DNA of 64,000 nt from Bombilactobacillus bombi (GCF_964340835.1 NZ_OZ204251.1); one strand, 5' to 3'; counted from the first letter of the stretch, positions 17,937 through 28,543 are shown. Numbers and translations: made by a program. The notes: generated from the sequence alone by a model not told the origin.

Positions 17937-20900
17937 ATGACTGAAGAAGCAGCAATGGAAGCTAAGTTAATTAATCGTTTAACGCAAGGAGTTAATCAAT
18001 GGTCTTTGCGTGAAGATTTAAAAACGGTACCACAATTATGGGATAATTTTTTTCAGATTTTAACTACTAATAATCAAGATCAATTAGTGGATGTTGACCT
18101 CACATCCACAGAAAAAGCGACAATTAAATCCCAGTTGGTGCAACCCAACTTTTATCGAGCAGCATCGATGTTGGTAGGAGCTAATCGCCAGGTGCATATT
18201 CATTTAAAACGCGAAGATTCTAGTTTGCCAGATGCTAACTTGTTAGTACTAGACAATACGAATATTTCTGGTGGATCCTCGGTTTACGAAGTAGTGCATC
18301 AAGTCCAAGTACCGAAGAACTTAGCCTTGGATCAAGATCGTAGATTTGATGTGTCGCTTTTAATTAATGGCTTGCCTTTGATTCATATCGAATTAAAAAC
18401 GCCCCAACAGCCTTATATGAAAGCTTTCCATCAAATTCAAAAATATATTAATGAAGGCAAATTCACCGATATCTTTTGTTTTGTGCAAATGTTTGTAGTT
18501 ACTAATGGAACTAGTACGCGCTATATTTCCGCAGGACAAAAATTGAATGCCAAGTTTTTAACTTCATGGGTGGATACTGACAACAACTTAGTAGATAATT
18601 ATCTTGATTTTGCTCAGCAAGTGTTATCAATTCCGACAGCTCATAAGATGATTGCTGATTACACGGTTTTAGATAGTGAAGCTCACCGACTCATTTTATT
18701 GCGGCCATATCAAATTCATGCAATTCAAGCCATTTTTGCAGCCTCACGCCAAGGTCAATCCGGTTATATTTGGCATACCACTGGTTCGGGGAAGACTTTG
18801 ACTTCTTATAAGGTGGCACGCAATCTGTTACAAATTCCTGCTTTGCAAAAGACAATTTTTTTAATAGACCGCAAAGATTTAGATATGCAGACGACTGCTG
18901 CTTTTCAGACTTATGCCAGCAATGATACGATTAGTGTCAATGAAACCAATAACAGTTACGATTTAGCAGAACAATTAACAGATGGTCAACGCAATGTGGT
19001 AGTTACTACCCGCCAAAAACTACAAGCAATTTTTAAACATTTAGAAAGTGACACTTTAGCTGCCCAGCAATACGCACAATTAAAGAATTTGCGCTTAGCG
19101 TTCATTGTAGATGAATGTCATCGCGCAGTGACACCAACGCAAAAACGGGAATTAGATAAGTTCTTTACGCGTCAACCTTTGTGGTATGGCTTTACCGGGA
19201 CACCTATTTTTGCCGAAAATGCCCGTGCAGAAAATGGACAAGATGCCCGAACCACAGAACAATTATATGGTCCGGTATTGCATACTTATACAATTGAAGA
19301 TGCTATTCGGGATCAAGCAGTTTTAGGATTTAAAATTGAAAATCAGGGAAGCTTGAGCACTCAAGATGAATCTAATACATCCCAGTTAGATAGTGTTTAC
19401 GCTTCATCAGAACATATGCACACAGTAGTACAAAAAGTCTTAAAATTAGCTTATCGCAAGCAAGGTTTAATGAATGGACATCGCTATTCAGCTATTTTTA
19501 CTACTTCTTCAATTAAACAAGCTCAAAAGTATTATCGTCTCTTTAAAGAGGCTATTGCTCAAGGAGAAGTGCCCAAACGAGTATTACAAGTGGCGCCTGA
19601 CTTTCCACGGATCGCAATTACGTACTCAATTTCTCAAAATGAAGCCGAATCACAAGCTAATCAAGACGAAATGAAACAATCTTTAGCTGATTATAATAAA
19701 ATGTTTCAAACCAACTTTTCGATGGGAGAATTGGCAGCTTATAATCGCAATGTCAATGACCGTTTAGCCCACAAAAAAAGACAATATCAACTGCCAGGGC
19801 AACAATTAGACTTAGTTATTGTGGTTGATCGGCTTTTAACTGGCTTTGATGCTCCAAACTTGGCAGCTTTATATCTGGACCGTCCTCCATTAAATCCGCA
19901 AAATTTGATTCAAGCTTTTTCCAGAACTAATCGAATTTATGACCGCGGTAAAACTTGGGGACAGATTGTCACTTTTCAATATCCCGATACTTTTAGTAAA
20001 GACATTGATAACGCACTAAAGCTTTATTCACATGGAGGAACCAGTACAATTTTGGCTCCTGATTGGTCAACTTCTCGCAAACATTATGTGACTGCTCGTA
20101 AGGCTTTGGATAAATATTTACAACAACCAGATGCTGGTGCGACTCTTTTACAAGCGACAGTTGCCGAACAAAAACAATTTGTGCGTGCTTTTCAAGATTT
20201 TGATAAGAGTTTTACGGCCATTCAAACTTATGACGAATTAGATCACCAAGATCAACTTCCACCCGCAGAACGCGTACAATTAGATGATATTGATGTTGAA
20301 CAATTAGAAGCTTTGCGTGGCACTTATGAAAATGTCATTGAACAATTGCGGACTAATAGCGAAGAAATCAATGAATCAGATTCACCAGTTGATGATGAAT
20401 ATGAGTTGGAATCCTTTCATACTAAAGAAGTCGATGAGCGTTATATTTTAGCTTTAATTCAAGCATATATTCCTGATAATCAATCAGAATCAATTGTTCG
20501 AGTTGATAAAAAGGACTTCGATAAAATTAGTGAATATATTGATGATTTAGCACAGACTAATAAACCATTAGCTGATATTATCCGTTCATTATGGCTGCGA
20601 GTGCAACAAACTCCCCAACAGTACACTGATCAACAAGTAGATCAGATTTTGGAACAATTAATTGATCAGGAAAGTCAACGGATAATGCAAGATTTTGCTC
20701 AGCGCTATAAGGTTAATTATGAAAGCTTGCGCTATGTGATGGCTAATTATGATCCAGATGCAGATGTACAACAACAACGAGGAATGAATGATTTAGTTGA
20801 TAAATCAGCTTTTCAAGAGTTTAAGAGTGCTTATCCTCAAACTGATTTAACTAATTTATTGCAGTGGAAGCAACAAGTTCGACAAGAAGTTGGTAAATAT

Positions 20901-20939
20901 TATTTTGATAAGATTCAGCCTTTAATGCAACACAGTTAA
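17937..20939 (+). CDS. hsdR: type I restriction endonuclease subunit R
   Basis: The 1000-residue motor/nuclease subunit has the nuclease core (FDVSLLINGLPLIHIELKTP, with Glu-x-Lys), the helicase P-loop HTTGSGKT (about residue 283), the DECH box (FIVDECHRA), motif III GFTGTP and motif VI SRTNR. It translocates and cuts unmethylated DNA with the M and S subunits. ATG 17937 follows AAAGGAG. It is the last gene of the operon and looks full length and intact, so the system should be active. Confidence 0.94.
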   Translation: MTEEAAMEAKLINRLTQGVNQWSLREDLKTVPQLWDNFFQILTTNNQDQLVDVDLTSTEKATIKSQLVQPNFYRAASMLVGANRQVHIHLKREDSSLPDANLLVLDNTNISGGSSVYEVVHQVQVPKNLALDQDRRFDVSLLINGLPLIHIELKTPQQPYMKAFHQIQKYINEGKFTDIFCFVQMFVVTNGTSTRYISAGQKLNAKFLTSWVDTDNNLVDNYLDFAQQVLSIPTAHKMIADYTVLDSEAHRLILLRPYQIHAIQAIFAASRQGQSGYIWHTTGSGKTLTSYKVARNLLQIPALQKTIFLIDRKDLDMQTTAAFQTYASNDTISVNETNNSYDLAEQLTDGQRNVVVTTRQKLQAIFKHLESDTLAAQQYAQLKNLRLAFIVDECHRAVTPTQKRELDKFFTRQPLWYGFTGTPIFAENARAENGQDARTTEQLYGPVLHTYTIEDAIRDQAVLGFKIENQGSLSTQDESNTSQLDSVYASSEHMHTVVQKVLKLAYRKQGLMNGHRYSAIFTTSSIKQAQKYYRLFKEAIAQGEVPKRVLQVAPDFPRIAITYSISQNEAESQANQDEMKQSLADYNKMFQTNFSMGELAAYNRNVNDRLAHKKRQYQLPGQQLDLVIVVDRLLTGFDAPNLAALYLDRPPLNPQNLIQAFSRTNRIYDRGKTWGQIVTFQYPDTFSKDIDNALKLYSHGGTSTILAPDWSTSRKHYVTARKALDKYLQQPDAGATLLQATVAEQKQFVRAFQDFDKSFTAIQTYDELDHQDQLPPAERVQLDDIDVEQLEALRGTYENVIEQLRTNSEEINESDSPVDDEYELESFHTKEVDERYILALIQAYIPDNQSESIVRVDKKDFDKISEYIDDLAQTNKPLADIIRSLWLRVQQTPQQYTDQQVDQILEQLIDQESQRIMQDFAQRYKVNYESLRYVMANYDPDADVQQQRGMNDLVDKSAFQEFKSAYPQTDLTNLLQWKQQVRQEVGKYYFDKIQPLMQHS

Positions 20940-20980
20940 AATTAACTGCTTACTTTTTATTGGGAGCAAGGAGGTCAACG

Positions 20981-22000
20981 ATGTGCACTAGTATTGCGAT
21001 TAATGCTGATAATGGCCAAGTCTTTTGGGGTAGGACAATGGACATGAATCTCGGAATGTTTGGTGAAGATCCAGGGATTGATGTTGACATTATTAATATT
21101 CCTTGTGGAGCTACAATTGCCAGTCAATTACAGCCATGGACAAGTAAATATTCGATGATGGGGCTGTGTGCGGCCGATAACTTTAATGTGTTTGATGGTA
21201 TTAATGCAGCTGGTTTAGCTGGTGGCTTACAAGTTTTAATGGAGAGCACTCATGCAGAAGCTGAACAATTACAAGCACGTCAACTACAGCCATTATTAGG
21301 CGAAGAATTTGTGACTTTTGTGTTGACTAATTTTTCCAGTGTGGCCGAGATTAAGGCTCATATTCAAGAATATGGCTTATTGCATCATCCCTATCGGCGA
21401 GGTCAACAGCGTTTACAATTGCCTGGACATTATATGTTTGTTGATGAAACCAATGATAGCGTGATTATCGAACCAACTGACCAAGGCGGATTTAAGCTTT
21501 ATGACAGTATTGGGGTGATGACTAATAGTCCTGAATATGATTGGCACTTAACTAATTTACGGAACTATTTAAAATTAACCAATGTTGATCCGGTCAAAAG
21601 TAAAAAAATTTATAATGACCACTTAACATTAAAGCCCATTGAGACTGGCACCGGTTACGGGATGTTTGGCCTGCCAGGGGATTATACTTCACCTTCCCGT
21701 TTTGTTCGCGCAGCTTTGCTGGCGCATAATTTGGACAGTTTTACAGCAGCGGATGGGATTAATCAACTCTATTCAGTCTTAAAAACTGCCATGATTCCCA
21801 GAGGCTTAGAACATGGACACGCCCAAAGTCCGGTAAGTGATTATACGCGCTATTGGGTGGGCTATGACTTGACCCAGCGCCAACTTTACGTGCAGACTTG
21901 TCAAGGATTGGCATTCAATACGATGAAATTAGTAGTCAATCAAACTGAAATCACACGCACGACCTTGGAAATTTCTAATGATGCTATTTCGTTAAATTAA
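20981..22000 (+). CDS. choloylglycine hydrolase / penicillin V acylase family (Ntn hydrolase)
   Basis: The start ATG 20981 behind AAGGAGG puts Cys at position 2, the N-terminal nucleophile of this family after Met removal (MCTSIAINADNGQVFWGRTMD). Arg and Asp of GRTMD and the NSPEYDW Asn fit the active site. The 339-residue protein cleaves amide bonds; bile-salt hydrolases, penicillin V acylases and N-acyl-homoserine-lactone acylases share this fold. Substrate cannot be assigned, and the lack of the usual NEKGLG/A motif makes me avoid the bile-salt label. It lies between hsdR and sbcD. Confidence 0.82.
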   Translation: MCTSIAINADNGQVFWGRTMDMNLGMFGEDPGIDVDIINIPCGATIASQLQPWTSKYSMMGLCAADNFNVFDGINAAGLAGGLQVLMESTHAEAEQLQARQLQPLLGEEFVTFVLTNFSSVAEIKAHIQEYGLLHHPYRRGQQRLQLPGHYMFVDETNDSVIIEPTDQGGFKLYDSIGVMTNSPEYDWHLTNLRNYLKLTNVDPVKSKKIYNDHLTLKPIETGTGYGMFGLPGDYTSPSRFVRAALLAHNLDSFTAADGINQLYSVLKTAMIPRGLEHGHAQSPVSDYTRYWVGYDLTQRQLYVQTCQGLAFNTMKLVVNQTEITRTTLEISNDAISLN

Positions 22001-22018
22001 TAATTAGGAGGAAAAAAG

Positions 22019-23149
22019 ATGCGTTTTTTGCATACTGCTGATTGGCATATTGGCCGACGGTTGCACGGATTTGACTTAACAGAAGAGCAAGATTATGCTT
22101 TTCAACAAATTGAAACGATTGCTCAAAGTGAGCACGTTGATGGTATTATCATTGCCGGGGATTTATATGACCGCAGTGCGCCTGCGGAGGCAGCAGTGCA
22201 ACAATTAAATCGAATGCTTCAACAATTGAATTTGACAGATAAGTTTCCCATTTATGCTATTTCGGGCAATCATGACAGTAATATCCGTTTAGCCACTGGC
22301 ACACCGTGGTTTCCACGAACTAACTTTTATTTATATACTCAGCTAGAGCAAGCGTTTACGCCCATTGAATTAGCTGATACTCAGATTTTTTTATTACCAT
22401 ATTTTGAACCTTTTGCAGCTCAACAATATTTTCAAGACGAATCTTTGCAGCATTTAGATCAAAGTGTTGCTGCAGTGATTGCCGAAATGAAAACCCACTT
22501 TACCCCGGGGAAAACTCACATTTTAGTGGCTCATTTTTTTGTGAATGGTAGTGCTCAAACGGATTCCGAAACGCAATTAACTGTGGGAGGATTAGCTTCA
22601 GTACCATTATCATTATTATCAGATTTTGATTATGTAGCCTTAGGTCATTTACATGGCAAAGATGCATTGCAGGCTCCCCAAGCACGCTATTCAGGTTCGC
22701 CAGTGAAATTTTCATTATCTGAAGCCCACCAAAAGAAAGGCGTTTATCTGGTGGATACAGATGCGCAAACAATAACTTTTAAACCACTCTCGCCGTTGCA
22801 TGATGTACAACAACTCACGGCTAGTTTTGCGGAATTAACTCAACCAGAATTTTATCAGCAATATCAATTAACAGATTATTTTGGGATTACTTTGACCGAT
22901 ACCAAACCGATTCCCAATGTCTTAACGCAATTGCGCACAATTTATCCGCGTATTATTTCTTTGAATCGTGCAGAAGGTTTTGTAGAGCAATTTGCTTATC
23001 AAGGTGAAAAGCGGCAGCAACTTCAACAACAAGATCCCTTAGATTTATTAAGTGATTTTTATGAGCATATTGCCCAAGAACCGCTAACCGACCAGCAAAA
23101 GAAATGGGCTGCTGCAGCTTTGAAAATTGCTAATCAGGAGGAGAAATAG
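22019..23149 (+). CDS. sbcD: exonuclease SbcCD subunit D
   Basis: The 376-residue Mre11-type metallophosphoesterase has all the metal-binding motifs in order: HTADWHIG, GDLYDRS, SGNHDS, a mid-domain His and GHLH. With SbcC it cuts hairpins, palindromes and protein-blocked DNA ends. AGGAGG precedes the ATG. The sbcC start codon follows its stop directly. Confidence 0.93.
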   Translation: MRFLHTADWHIGRRLHGFDLTEEQDYAFQQIETIAQSEHVDGIIIAGDLYDRSAPAEAAVQQLNRMLQQLNLTDKFPIYAISGNHDSNIRLATGTPWFPRTNFYLYTQLEQAFTPIELADTQIFLLPYFEPFAAQQYFQDESLQHLDQSVAAVIAEMKTHFTPGKTHILVAHFFVNGSAQTDSETQLTVGGLASVPLSLLSDFDYVALGHLHGKDALQAPQARYSGSPVKFSLSEAHQKKGVYLVDTDAQTITFKPLSPLHDVQQLTASFAELTQPEFYQQYQLTDYFGITLTDTKPIPNVLTQLRTIYPRIISLNRAEGFVEQFAYQGEKRQQLQQQDPLDLLSDFYEHIAQEPLTDQQKKWAAAALKIANQEEK

Positions 23150-26100
23150 TTGAAACCGTTAAAATTAGTTATGCAAAACTTCGGCCCATATGTCAAACAA
23201 AGTTTAGATTTTACTAAACTGGCTGATACGGATATTTTTTTGATTTCAGGACGCACAGGTTGTGGAAAAACCACTATTTTTGATGCTTTGACTTTTGCTC
23301 TTTATGGTGAGGGCATTAGTGATGATCGTAAGCCAGAAAGCTTGCGTTCTGACTTTGCTGATGATCGAACACCAACACAAGTAGATTTAGAATTTGAGCA
23401 TCAAGATTTAATTTATCATGTAATGCGTCAGCCCAAACAAACACTAGCCAAAAAACGCGGTTCGGGACAAAAAGTATACGAAAGCACTGGCCGTTTAGAG
23501 ATCTTTCGAGCTGATACCAAAATTGCAGAAATTAATAAATTAAAAGATATTAGTATCAAAATTGAAAGTGTTCTGCAATTAAGTCGTAAACAATTTGTGC
23601 AGATTGTTTTATTACCACAAGGGGATTTTCGGCGCTTTTTGATGGCTGATAGTAAAGACAAAGAAGGAGTCTTGCGGCAAATTTTCAAAACTGGCTTATA
23701 CCAACGCTGGAGCGAAGTTTTGAATAATCAACTTAAAGAACAGAAAAATCAGCAACAGCAATGGCAAACCGCTATAACTTCAGAATTGGCTAAAGTTACT
23801 TGGAACCAACCACCAGAAAATTTAACTGACTTAAATCCACAGCAACAATTAAAACTACTAAAAGAACAACAAACTACCGCTCATCAAACTTTGGCAACTT
23901 TAGAAACACAACAGCAACAATTAGAACAACAATATCAACAACAGCAAACCTCTTACCATGATGCTCAAAAACAAAATCAACGCTGGCAAGATTTAAAAGA
24001 TCAGCAACAGCGCTTAAGCGATTTGATAGGGCAATCTGAAGCGATGAAACAAAAGCAACAATTAATTGCTCAATTAAAGTGGGCTCAAAGTCAACAAAGT
24101 GATTATCGTCATTACCAAGAATTACAGACTGCAATGACAACGAAACAAGAACAATTACAACAATTAACACAAACAATCACTACGACTGAACAACAGCAAA
24201 GTCAATTACAACAAGAACAACAACAATTAACAGCGCAAAAGCCCTTACAAGATCAACGTTTGCAAGAGCAACCCTTATTAAAGAATCAACGGCCAGCCTT
24301 TGCACAAGTTGAACAATTACAAACCAAATTGACTAAGTCCAAAAATGCTTTGACAGCTAGTCAACAACAAGTAGATGCATTGCACCAGCAGCACCAACAG
24401 CTACAACAAGAACAAGCTGCACTCACCCAAGCTGTTGCAGAATTACCAACGATTGTTGAACAATCACATCAAGTCCAGCAAGACCAAAGTCAATTGCTTA
24501 ATTTACAACAACAGGCTGATAAATTACAAACTACGCAACAAAAGAATCAAAAATTAACAAACCAAATTACTCAAGCACAAAAAAATCTTGCTACCGCAAA
24601 AGATCAAGTGGCAGCATTAGAAGCTAATTACCAACAACTGCATAATCAATGGCTGGAAAGTCAAATTGCAAACTTAGTCGCACAATTAGAACCAGGCACT
24701 CCTTGTCCAATTTGTGGAAGTATTGAACATCCTCAGCCAGCAACTATCAATACAGTTCAAGCCGTATCTAATGAACAAGTAAAAATTGCCGAAGAAAAAT
24801 TGCGTACCCAAACAGCTAAACAATCAGAATTAGAGTCAGCATTAAAAGAAAAGCAGCAACAATTAACTCAAGCAACGACACAATGGCAGCAAGATTTAAC
24901 AGATTTAAAACAAAAACTAGCACAACACCAATTAATAACTGTCATTCCTGAACAACTAATTGATATTATTGCAAATTTACAAGCAGCTTTGGATCAAAAA
25001 CAGATTCAATTAACTAGGTTGCAAACTCAGCGCACCCAATTAACCGCTCAAAATCAGCAATTAGACCAAATTCAGCAGCAATTAAAGACTTTAGAACCAA
25101 CAGTTGAAATTGCCGTGACACAATTGCAGCAACAACAAACGGAATATCAAAAACTGCAGGTCCAACTTGCTGATGCTAAGCAACAATTACCGGCTGATTA
25201 TCCTAATTTGCAGGCTTTAGATAAATATTTACAACAGTTGCAACAAGCAATAAAAGACTATGAAACTGCAGTGCAAACTAATAATCAAAAATTACAACAA
25301 ACTGAGCAACAATTAGCTGCTGCCAAAGCTTCTCAAGATCACATTCAACAAGATTATCAACAAACAAATACCCAATTACAACAAGTTCAAGCACAACTGA
25401 CACAGGCATTACAGGCGCAATTGCAAACAAGTGATTGGCAGATATTAGTGCAATTGTTAGAACAATTACCACAATTGCCACAGTATGAGCAACAATTGAA
25501 TACTTATCAACAAGAACTTTTGCAAGTCCAGACCAAGGCTGAAGAATTACAAAAAATCATTGGTGACCAACAACCAGTTGATTTAACTGCAGCTAAGGAC
25601 CAATTACAACAGGCAGAACAACAACTGCAGACAGCTCGCCAAACTTATAATCAAGAACGCGATCAAATTAATCTTAATGATGCGCACTTACAAGCTGTGG
25701 AACAAAGTTTGCAGCAAATTGCTGGTCAACAAGCAGATATTAATGAATTACAACTCTTAGTAGAAACAGTAAATGGTCGTGGTGAAGCTAAGTTAGGCTT
25801 AGAACGTTATGTTTTACGGGCACAACTTGTGGAAATTTTGCAAGTAGCAAATGAGCATTTACAACAATTAAGTTCCGGCCGGTATTTCTTAACTTTGCAT
25901 AAAGAAATTGGTACTTTCCAAAAAAATACCGGTCTGGAAATTGATGTTTATGATGATAATGTCGGGCAAAAGCGCAGTGTTCATACCCTGTCTGGTGGTG
26001 AAAGTTTTATTGCGGCTTTAAGTTTGGCGTTAGCTTTAGGAGAAGTGATTCAAAATGAATCTGGGGGAATTAAGATTGATACGCTCTTTATTGATGAAGG

Positions 26101-26287
26101 ATTTGGTTCTTTGGATCAAGACTCTTTAGCTACTGCTTTAGCTGCTTTACAAAATATTGAAAGCAGCAGCCGCATGATTGGCATTATCAGTCATGTCACG
26201 TTATTGCAAGAACGCATCCCTTACCAAATCAAAGTAACTACACAAGGACAAGGCAAAAGTACCGCGCAAATTATTGCTCCCGCCTAA
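23150..26287 (+). CDS. sbcC: exonuclease SbcCD subunit C
   Basis: The 1045-residue Rad50-type ATPase has the Walker A RTGCGKTTIFDAL, a very long glutamine-rich coiled coil, a zinc hook CPIC (Cys519, Cys522) at its middle, a second coil, the ABC signature TLSGGESF and Walker B TLFIDEGFGSLD. It starts with TTG right after the sbcD stop, with the ribosome-binding site GGAGGAG inside the end of sbcD. The CAA/CAG-rich coil gives long glutamine-rich runs but no tandem repeat. The two genes form a coupled unit ending at a strong terminator. Confidence 0.94.
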   Translation: MKPLKLVMQNFGPYVKQSLDFTKLADTDIFLISGRTGCGKTTIFDALTFALYGEGISDDRKPESLRSDFADDRTPTQVDLEFEHQDLIYHVMRQPKQTLAKKRGSGQKVYESTGRLEIFRADTKIAEINKLKDISIKIESVLQLSRKQFVQIVLLPQGDFRRFLMADSKDKEGVLRQIFKTGLYQRWSEVLNNQLKEQKNQQQQWQTAITSELAKVTWNQPPENLTDLNPQQQLKLLKEQQTTAHQTLATLETQQQQLEQQYQQQQTSYHDAQKQNQRWQDLKDQQQRLSDLIGQSEAMKQKQQLIAQLKWAQSQQSDYRHYQELQTAMTTKQEQLQQLTQTITTTEQQQSQLQQEQQQLTAQKPLQDQRLQEQPLLKNQRPAFAQVEQLQTKLTKSKNALTASQQQVDALHQQHQQLQQEQAALTQAVAELPTIVEQSHQVQQDQSQLLNLQQQADKLQTTQQKNQKLTNQITQAQKNLATAKDQVAALEANYQQLHNQWLESQIANLVAQLEPGTPCPICGSIEHPQPATINTVQAVSNEQVKIAEEKLRTQTAKQSELESALKEKQQQLTQATTQWQQDLTDLKQKLAQHQLITVIPEQLIDIIANLQAALDQKQIQLTRLQTQRTQLTAQNQQLDQIQQQLKTLEPTVEIAVTQLQQQQTEYQKLQVQLADAKQQLPADYPNLQALDKYLQQLQQAIKDYETAVQTNNQKLQQTEQQLAAAKASQDHIQQDYQQTNTQLQQVQAQLTQALQAQLQTSDWQILVQLLEQLPQLPQYEQQLNTYQQELLQVQTKAEELQKIIGDQQPVDLTAAKDQLQQAEQQLQTARQTYNQERDQINLNDAHLQAVEQSLQQIAGQQADINELQLLVETVNGRGEAKLGLERYVLRAQLVEILQVANEHLQQLSSGRYFLTLHKEIGTFQKNTGLEIDVYDDNVGQKRSVHTLSGGESFIAALSLALALGEVIQNESGGIKIDTLFIDEGFGSLDQDSLATALAALQNIESSSRMIGIISHVTLLQERIPYQIKVTTQGQGKSTAQIIAPA

Positions 26288-26295
26288 TAATTATT

Positions 26296-26333
26296 GCCAA
26301 TCTCAGATAAATTTATCATGGGATTGGCTTTTT
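26296..26333 (+). terminator. terminator of sbcDC
   Basis: GCCAATCTCA (26296-26305) pairs with TGGGATTGGC (26319-26328), the inner GATAAATTTATC is itself self-complementary, and TTTTT follows. Confidence 0.82.
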
Positions 26334-26378
26334 GATTATGCTAAACTTGACTTATAACAAGCAAATGGAGCTATTAAA

Positions 26379-27368
26379 ATGAAAATGATTGCTAAAATAA
26401 TGTTTTTGTTAGCGTTCTCATCAATGGTGGGCTGTCGGCCACAAGAAAAAGCGTCAACGCCGGCACATCAACAACCAACAACTCAACAGCCTGCAAAAAA
26501 ATCCCCCCAAACAAAAAAGCACCCTAAAAAATCAACAAATCCAAGTGCACATGTGCAAACTCTTTGGAATAATGATAAAAATCAAGAATTATCAGCCTTT
26601 ATGCAGCAATGGCAAACGAAGATGTCTCAATCTTATTTAGGTACATATGATGGTAAAAAGCCGAGCTATCGAGATAATGTTTTTCCAGATGTATTAATTA
26701 ATGGCCAATTGCAAGACAAAGTAAATTGGGGGGCTTTGCCAATAGCTTTACAGTGGTCACCTAAAGGTGACAAACAAGGAGAGTATCAAGTAGTTGCTGT
26801 TGCTAGTGAAAACACTACACTGGCTGAAACATATTTTTTTACAATTCATAATGGTCATCCCCTTGTCTTTGAAGCTAGTAAAGATAAGGGCGATTTAATT
26901 TATTTGTATGATTCCCAAAATGTTGAATTACAGCAAGGCTTTGCGAAAATTTTAACTGGTAAAATTCCAGTGAGTCATTCAGATAATGAATTAAATCAAG
27001 ATGCAGCGGCTCAAATTGCTCAGCAGCAAATTCCAAGTGCTTATCGTCATATCTGGTATTGGCAAGATCAGACTACTCATAATATAGAAAATTTTGATTT
27101 AACTAACGCCCAAAATTTGCGCTTAGATTACTATACAACAACTAAGCCCCAATGGCTAAATGTCCGAACTGCTCAGCAGACTGCTGGCGTGGGCAATGAT
27201 ATTTATTTACGTTATCGGTATTTTGATGGACAGCAAGTACCCGTAGCAATGATGGCTTCCGGGGCTGGAATATGGTTTGATAATAATGCTTACTTGCAAC
27301 GACGCCAAGCCCAAATTATGGATACTTACACCTTTGGTGATGAACCTAAGGTTCGTGATGATGAATAA
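26379..27368 (+). CDS. lipoprotein, DUF4767-like
   Basis: The N-terminus has a hydrophobic stretch and lipobox SMVGC (Cys19), then a Pro/Lys/Thr/Gln-rich linker to about residue 55. The folded part starts LWNNDKNQELSAFMQQW, which resembles the DUF4767 pattern of lactobacillal lipoproteins; this assignment is from memory of the pattern. It should be anchored on the outer face of the membrane. It is followed by two further envelope genes on the same strand and may belong to the same unit. Function unknown. Confidence 0.7.
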   Translation: MKMIAKIMFLLAFSSMVGCRPQEKASTPAHQQPTTQQPAKKSPQTKKHPKKSTNPSAHVQTLWNNDKNQELSAFMQQWQTKMSQSYLGTYDGKKPSYRDNVFPDVLINGQLQDKVNWGALPIALQWSPKGDKQGEYQVVAVASENTTLAETYFFTIHNGHPLVFEASKDKGDLIYLYDSQNVELQQGFAKILTGKIPVSHSDNELNQDAAAQIAQQQIPSAYRHIWYWQDQTTHNIENFDLTNAQNLRLDYYTTTKPQWLNVRTAQQTAGVGNDIYLRYRYFDGQQVPVAMMASGAGIWFDNNAYLQRRQAQIMDTYTFGDEPKVRDDE

Positions 27369-27404
27369 TGTATTGCTAGCAATATTATAAAGGAAACTGA
27401 TTTT

Positions 27405-28247
27405 ATGAAGTTTAAAATTGAACGTTTTATTATTTTATTTGCTTTTGTTATAAGTGTTTTTTACTTGATGCCAGTTCAATCAGTCCGTGCCGAATATCAA
27501 GTGCGCGACCAGCAACAAATCTTAACATCTGCAGATATCCAGGCGATTCACGACTTAAATCAAAAATTAGCTCAATTGCCGCATCCACAACAAATTTGGG
27601 TACGCACCTATCGAAAAGTACCTAGTGATTGGCGTATTTATGATAATAAAAAATTAAAAAATATGTACAAAGATAATTCTAATTTAGAAGAATATCGCTC
27701 GGATACTGTCGAAAACACTTTACCAAAAGTTCCTGAAATTGACTCCACTGATTATGATGACTACGAAGAAGAAGAAACTGCTCAAAAACATGCCGATCAA
27801 ATTCAAAAACACAATGAGCACATCAATGACCAAGTTAATATTGTGATAGTTTATCCAGTAAATGGACAAAATTGCGTAGCTTTAGCCAGCAATGAGAATG
27901 TGCCTATAGGGGATTTTCAATTGTGGTATTTGCATAGATTAGCACCTCGAAAGATTAATAATAATCGCCGACTAATGAAAGTTGTGCATAAATACAATAA
28001 TTTTATTCAACGGCATAACAAAGTACAGTGGGGAAATTTAGAATGGGATACATTATTGAGCTTATGGTCTTTTGCACTTATTATTTGGTTTGTCGTGATT
28101 TCACTTGAAGGATTGCATGATGATCACGGTGGAGGTTATGACGATTACAATCGGCGCAATGTGGACGGTGAATTTGAGGAAGGCTACATGTATGGTTATT
28201 GGCAAGCGCATCAAAACGCGCAAAAAGGAGATAATGAAGATTGGTAA
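27405..28247 (+). CDS. exported TPM-domain-like protein with C-terminal membrane anchor
   Basis: The 280-residue protein has a signal sequence (about 1-29, ending VRAEY), an extracytoplasmic domain starting VRDQQQILTSADIQAIHDLN, the pattern of TPM domains, an acidic insert rich in Asp/Glu around residues 117-128 and one transmembrane helix near residues 222-243 (WSFALIIWFVVISL). The tail contains DDHGGGYDDYNRRN. AAGGAAA precedes the ATG. Function unknown; TPM proteins are linked to membrane or photosystem quality control elsewhere. Confidence 0.6.
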   Translation: MKFKIERFIILFAFVISVFYLMPVQSVRAEYQVRDQQQILTSADIQAIHDLNQKLAQLPHPQQIWVRTYRKVPSDWRIYDNKKLKNMYKDNSNLEEYRSDTVENTLPKVPEIDSTDYDDYEEEETAQKHADQIQKHNEHINDQVNIVIVYPVNGQNCVALASNENVPIGDFQLWYLHRLAPRKINNNRRLMKVVHKYNNFIQRHNKVQWGNLEWDTLLSLWSFALIIWFVVISLEGLHDDHGGGYDDYNRRNVDGEFEEGYMYGYWQAHQNAQKGDNEDW

Positions 28248-28468
28248 GAATTCTAGATAATTTGTTGACAATTGAGGCTTTGATACTACGGTTTAATTTT
28301 AATATTATTGTGGTTGGAATAATTTATTTAATAGTTATGGATACGCTGTTTCCAACTTTTACTGATGAACATTCGTATACAATCGCGTTTATTGGTGCAA
28401 TTGTGGCCTTTGTATTTGATCGATGGAGTTTAAAATTTTGGCGTTGGCTTTTGGGAGTGGAGAAATAA
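28241..28468 (+). CDS. small membrane protein, unknown function
   Basis: A 75-residue protein starting at TTG 28241, with AAAGGAG about ten bases upstream inside the previous gene, which it overlaps by seven bases. Two hydrophobic helices (about residues 19-36 and 45-61) and a Trp/Arg-rich end (FDRWSLKFWRWLLG) suggest an inner-membrane protein. The overlap suggests translation coupled to the TPM-like gene and a joint role. I do not recognise the family. Confidence 0.6.
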   Translation: MVRILDNLLTIEALILRFNFNIIVVGIIYLIVMDTLFPTFTDEHSYTIAFIGAIVAFVFDRWSLKFWRWLLGVEK

Positions 28469-28501
28469 AATAGTGCGCTGGCTTTTAATGCCGTAACTTT
28501 A

Positions 28502-28543
28502 TTTGTGCTCTTTTAAATAAGTTGTATAATTAAACCAACTATG
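28502..28543 (+). promoter_or_regulatory. xylR promoter with XylR operator (box A)
   Basis: TTTGTG (28502-28507) and TATAAT (28525-28530) with a 17-base spacer. The inverted repeat AAGTTGTATAATTAAACCAA, continuing CTATG (28519-28543), covers the -10 and matches the boxes before xylA and the symporter, so xylR is probably self-repressed. Confidence 0.65.

Noticed and set aside
20981..22000. Bile-salt hydrolase annotation
   Set aside because: The N-terminal Cys and family motifs fit, but nothing visible separates bile-salt from penicillin V or other amide hydrolases, so only the family is given.
23878..25740. Tandem CAA-repeat array inside sbcC
   Set aside because: The DNA is CAA/CAG-rich because the coiled coil is Gln-rich; no regular repeat unit was found.
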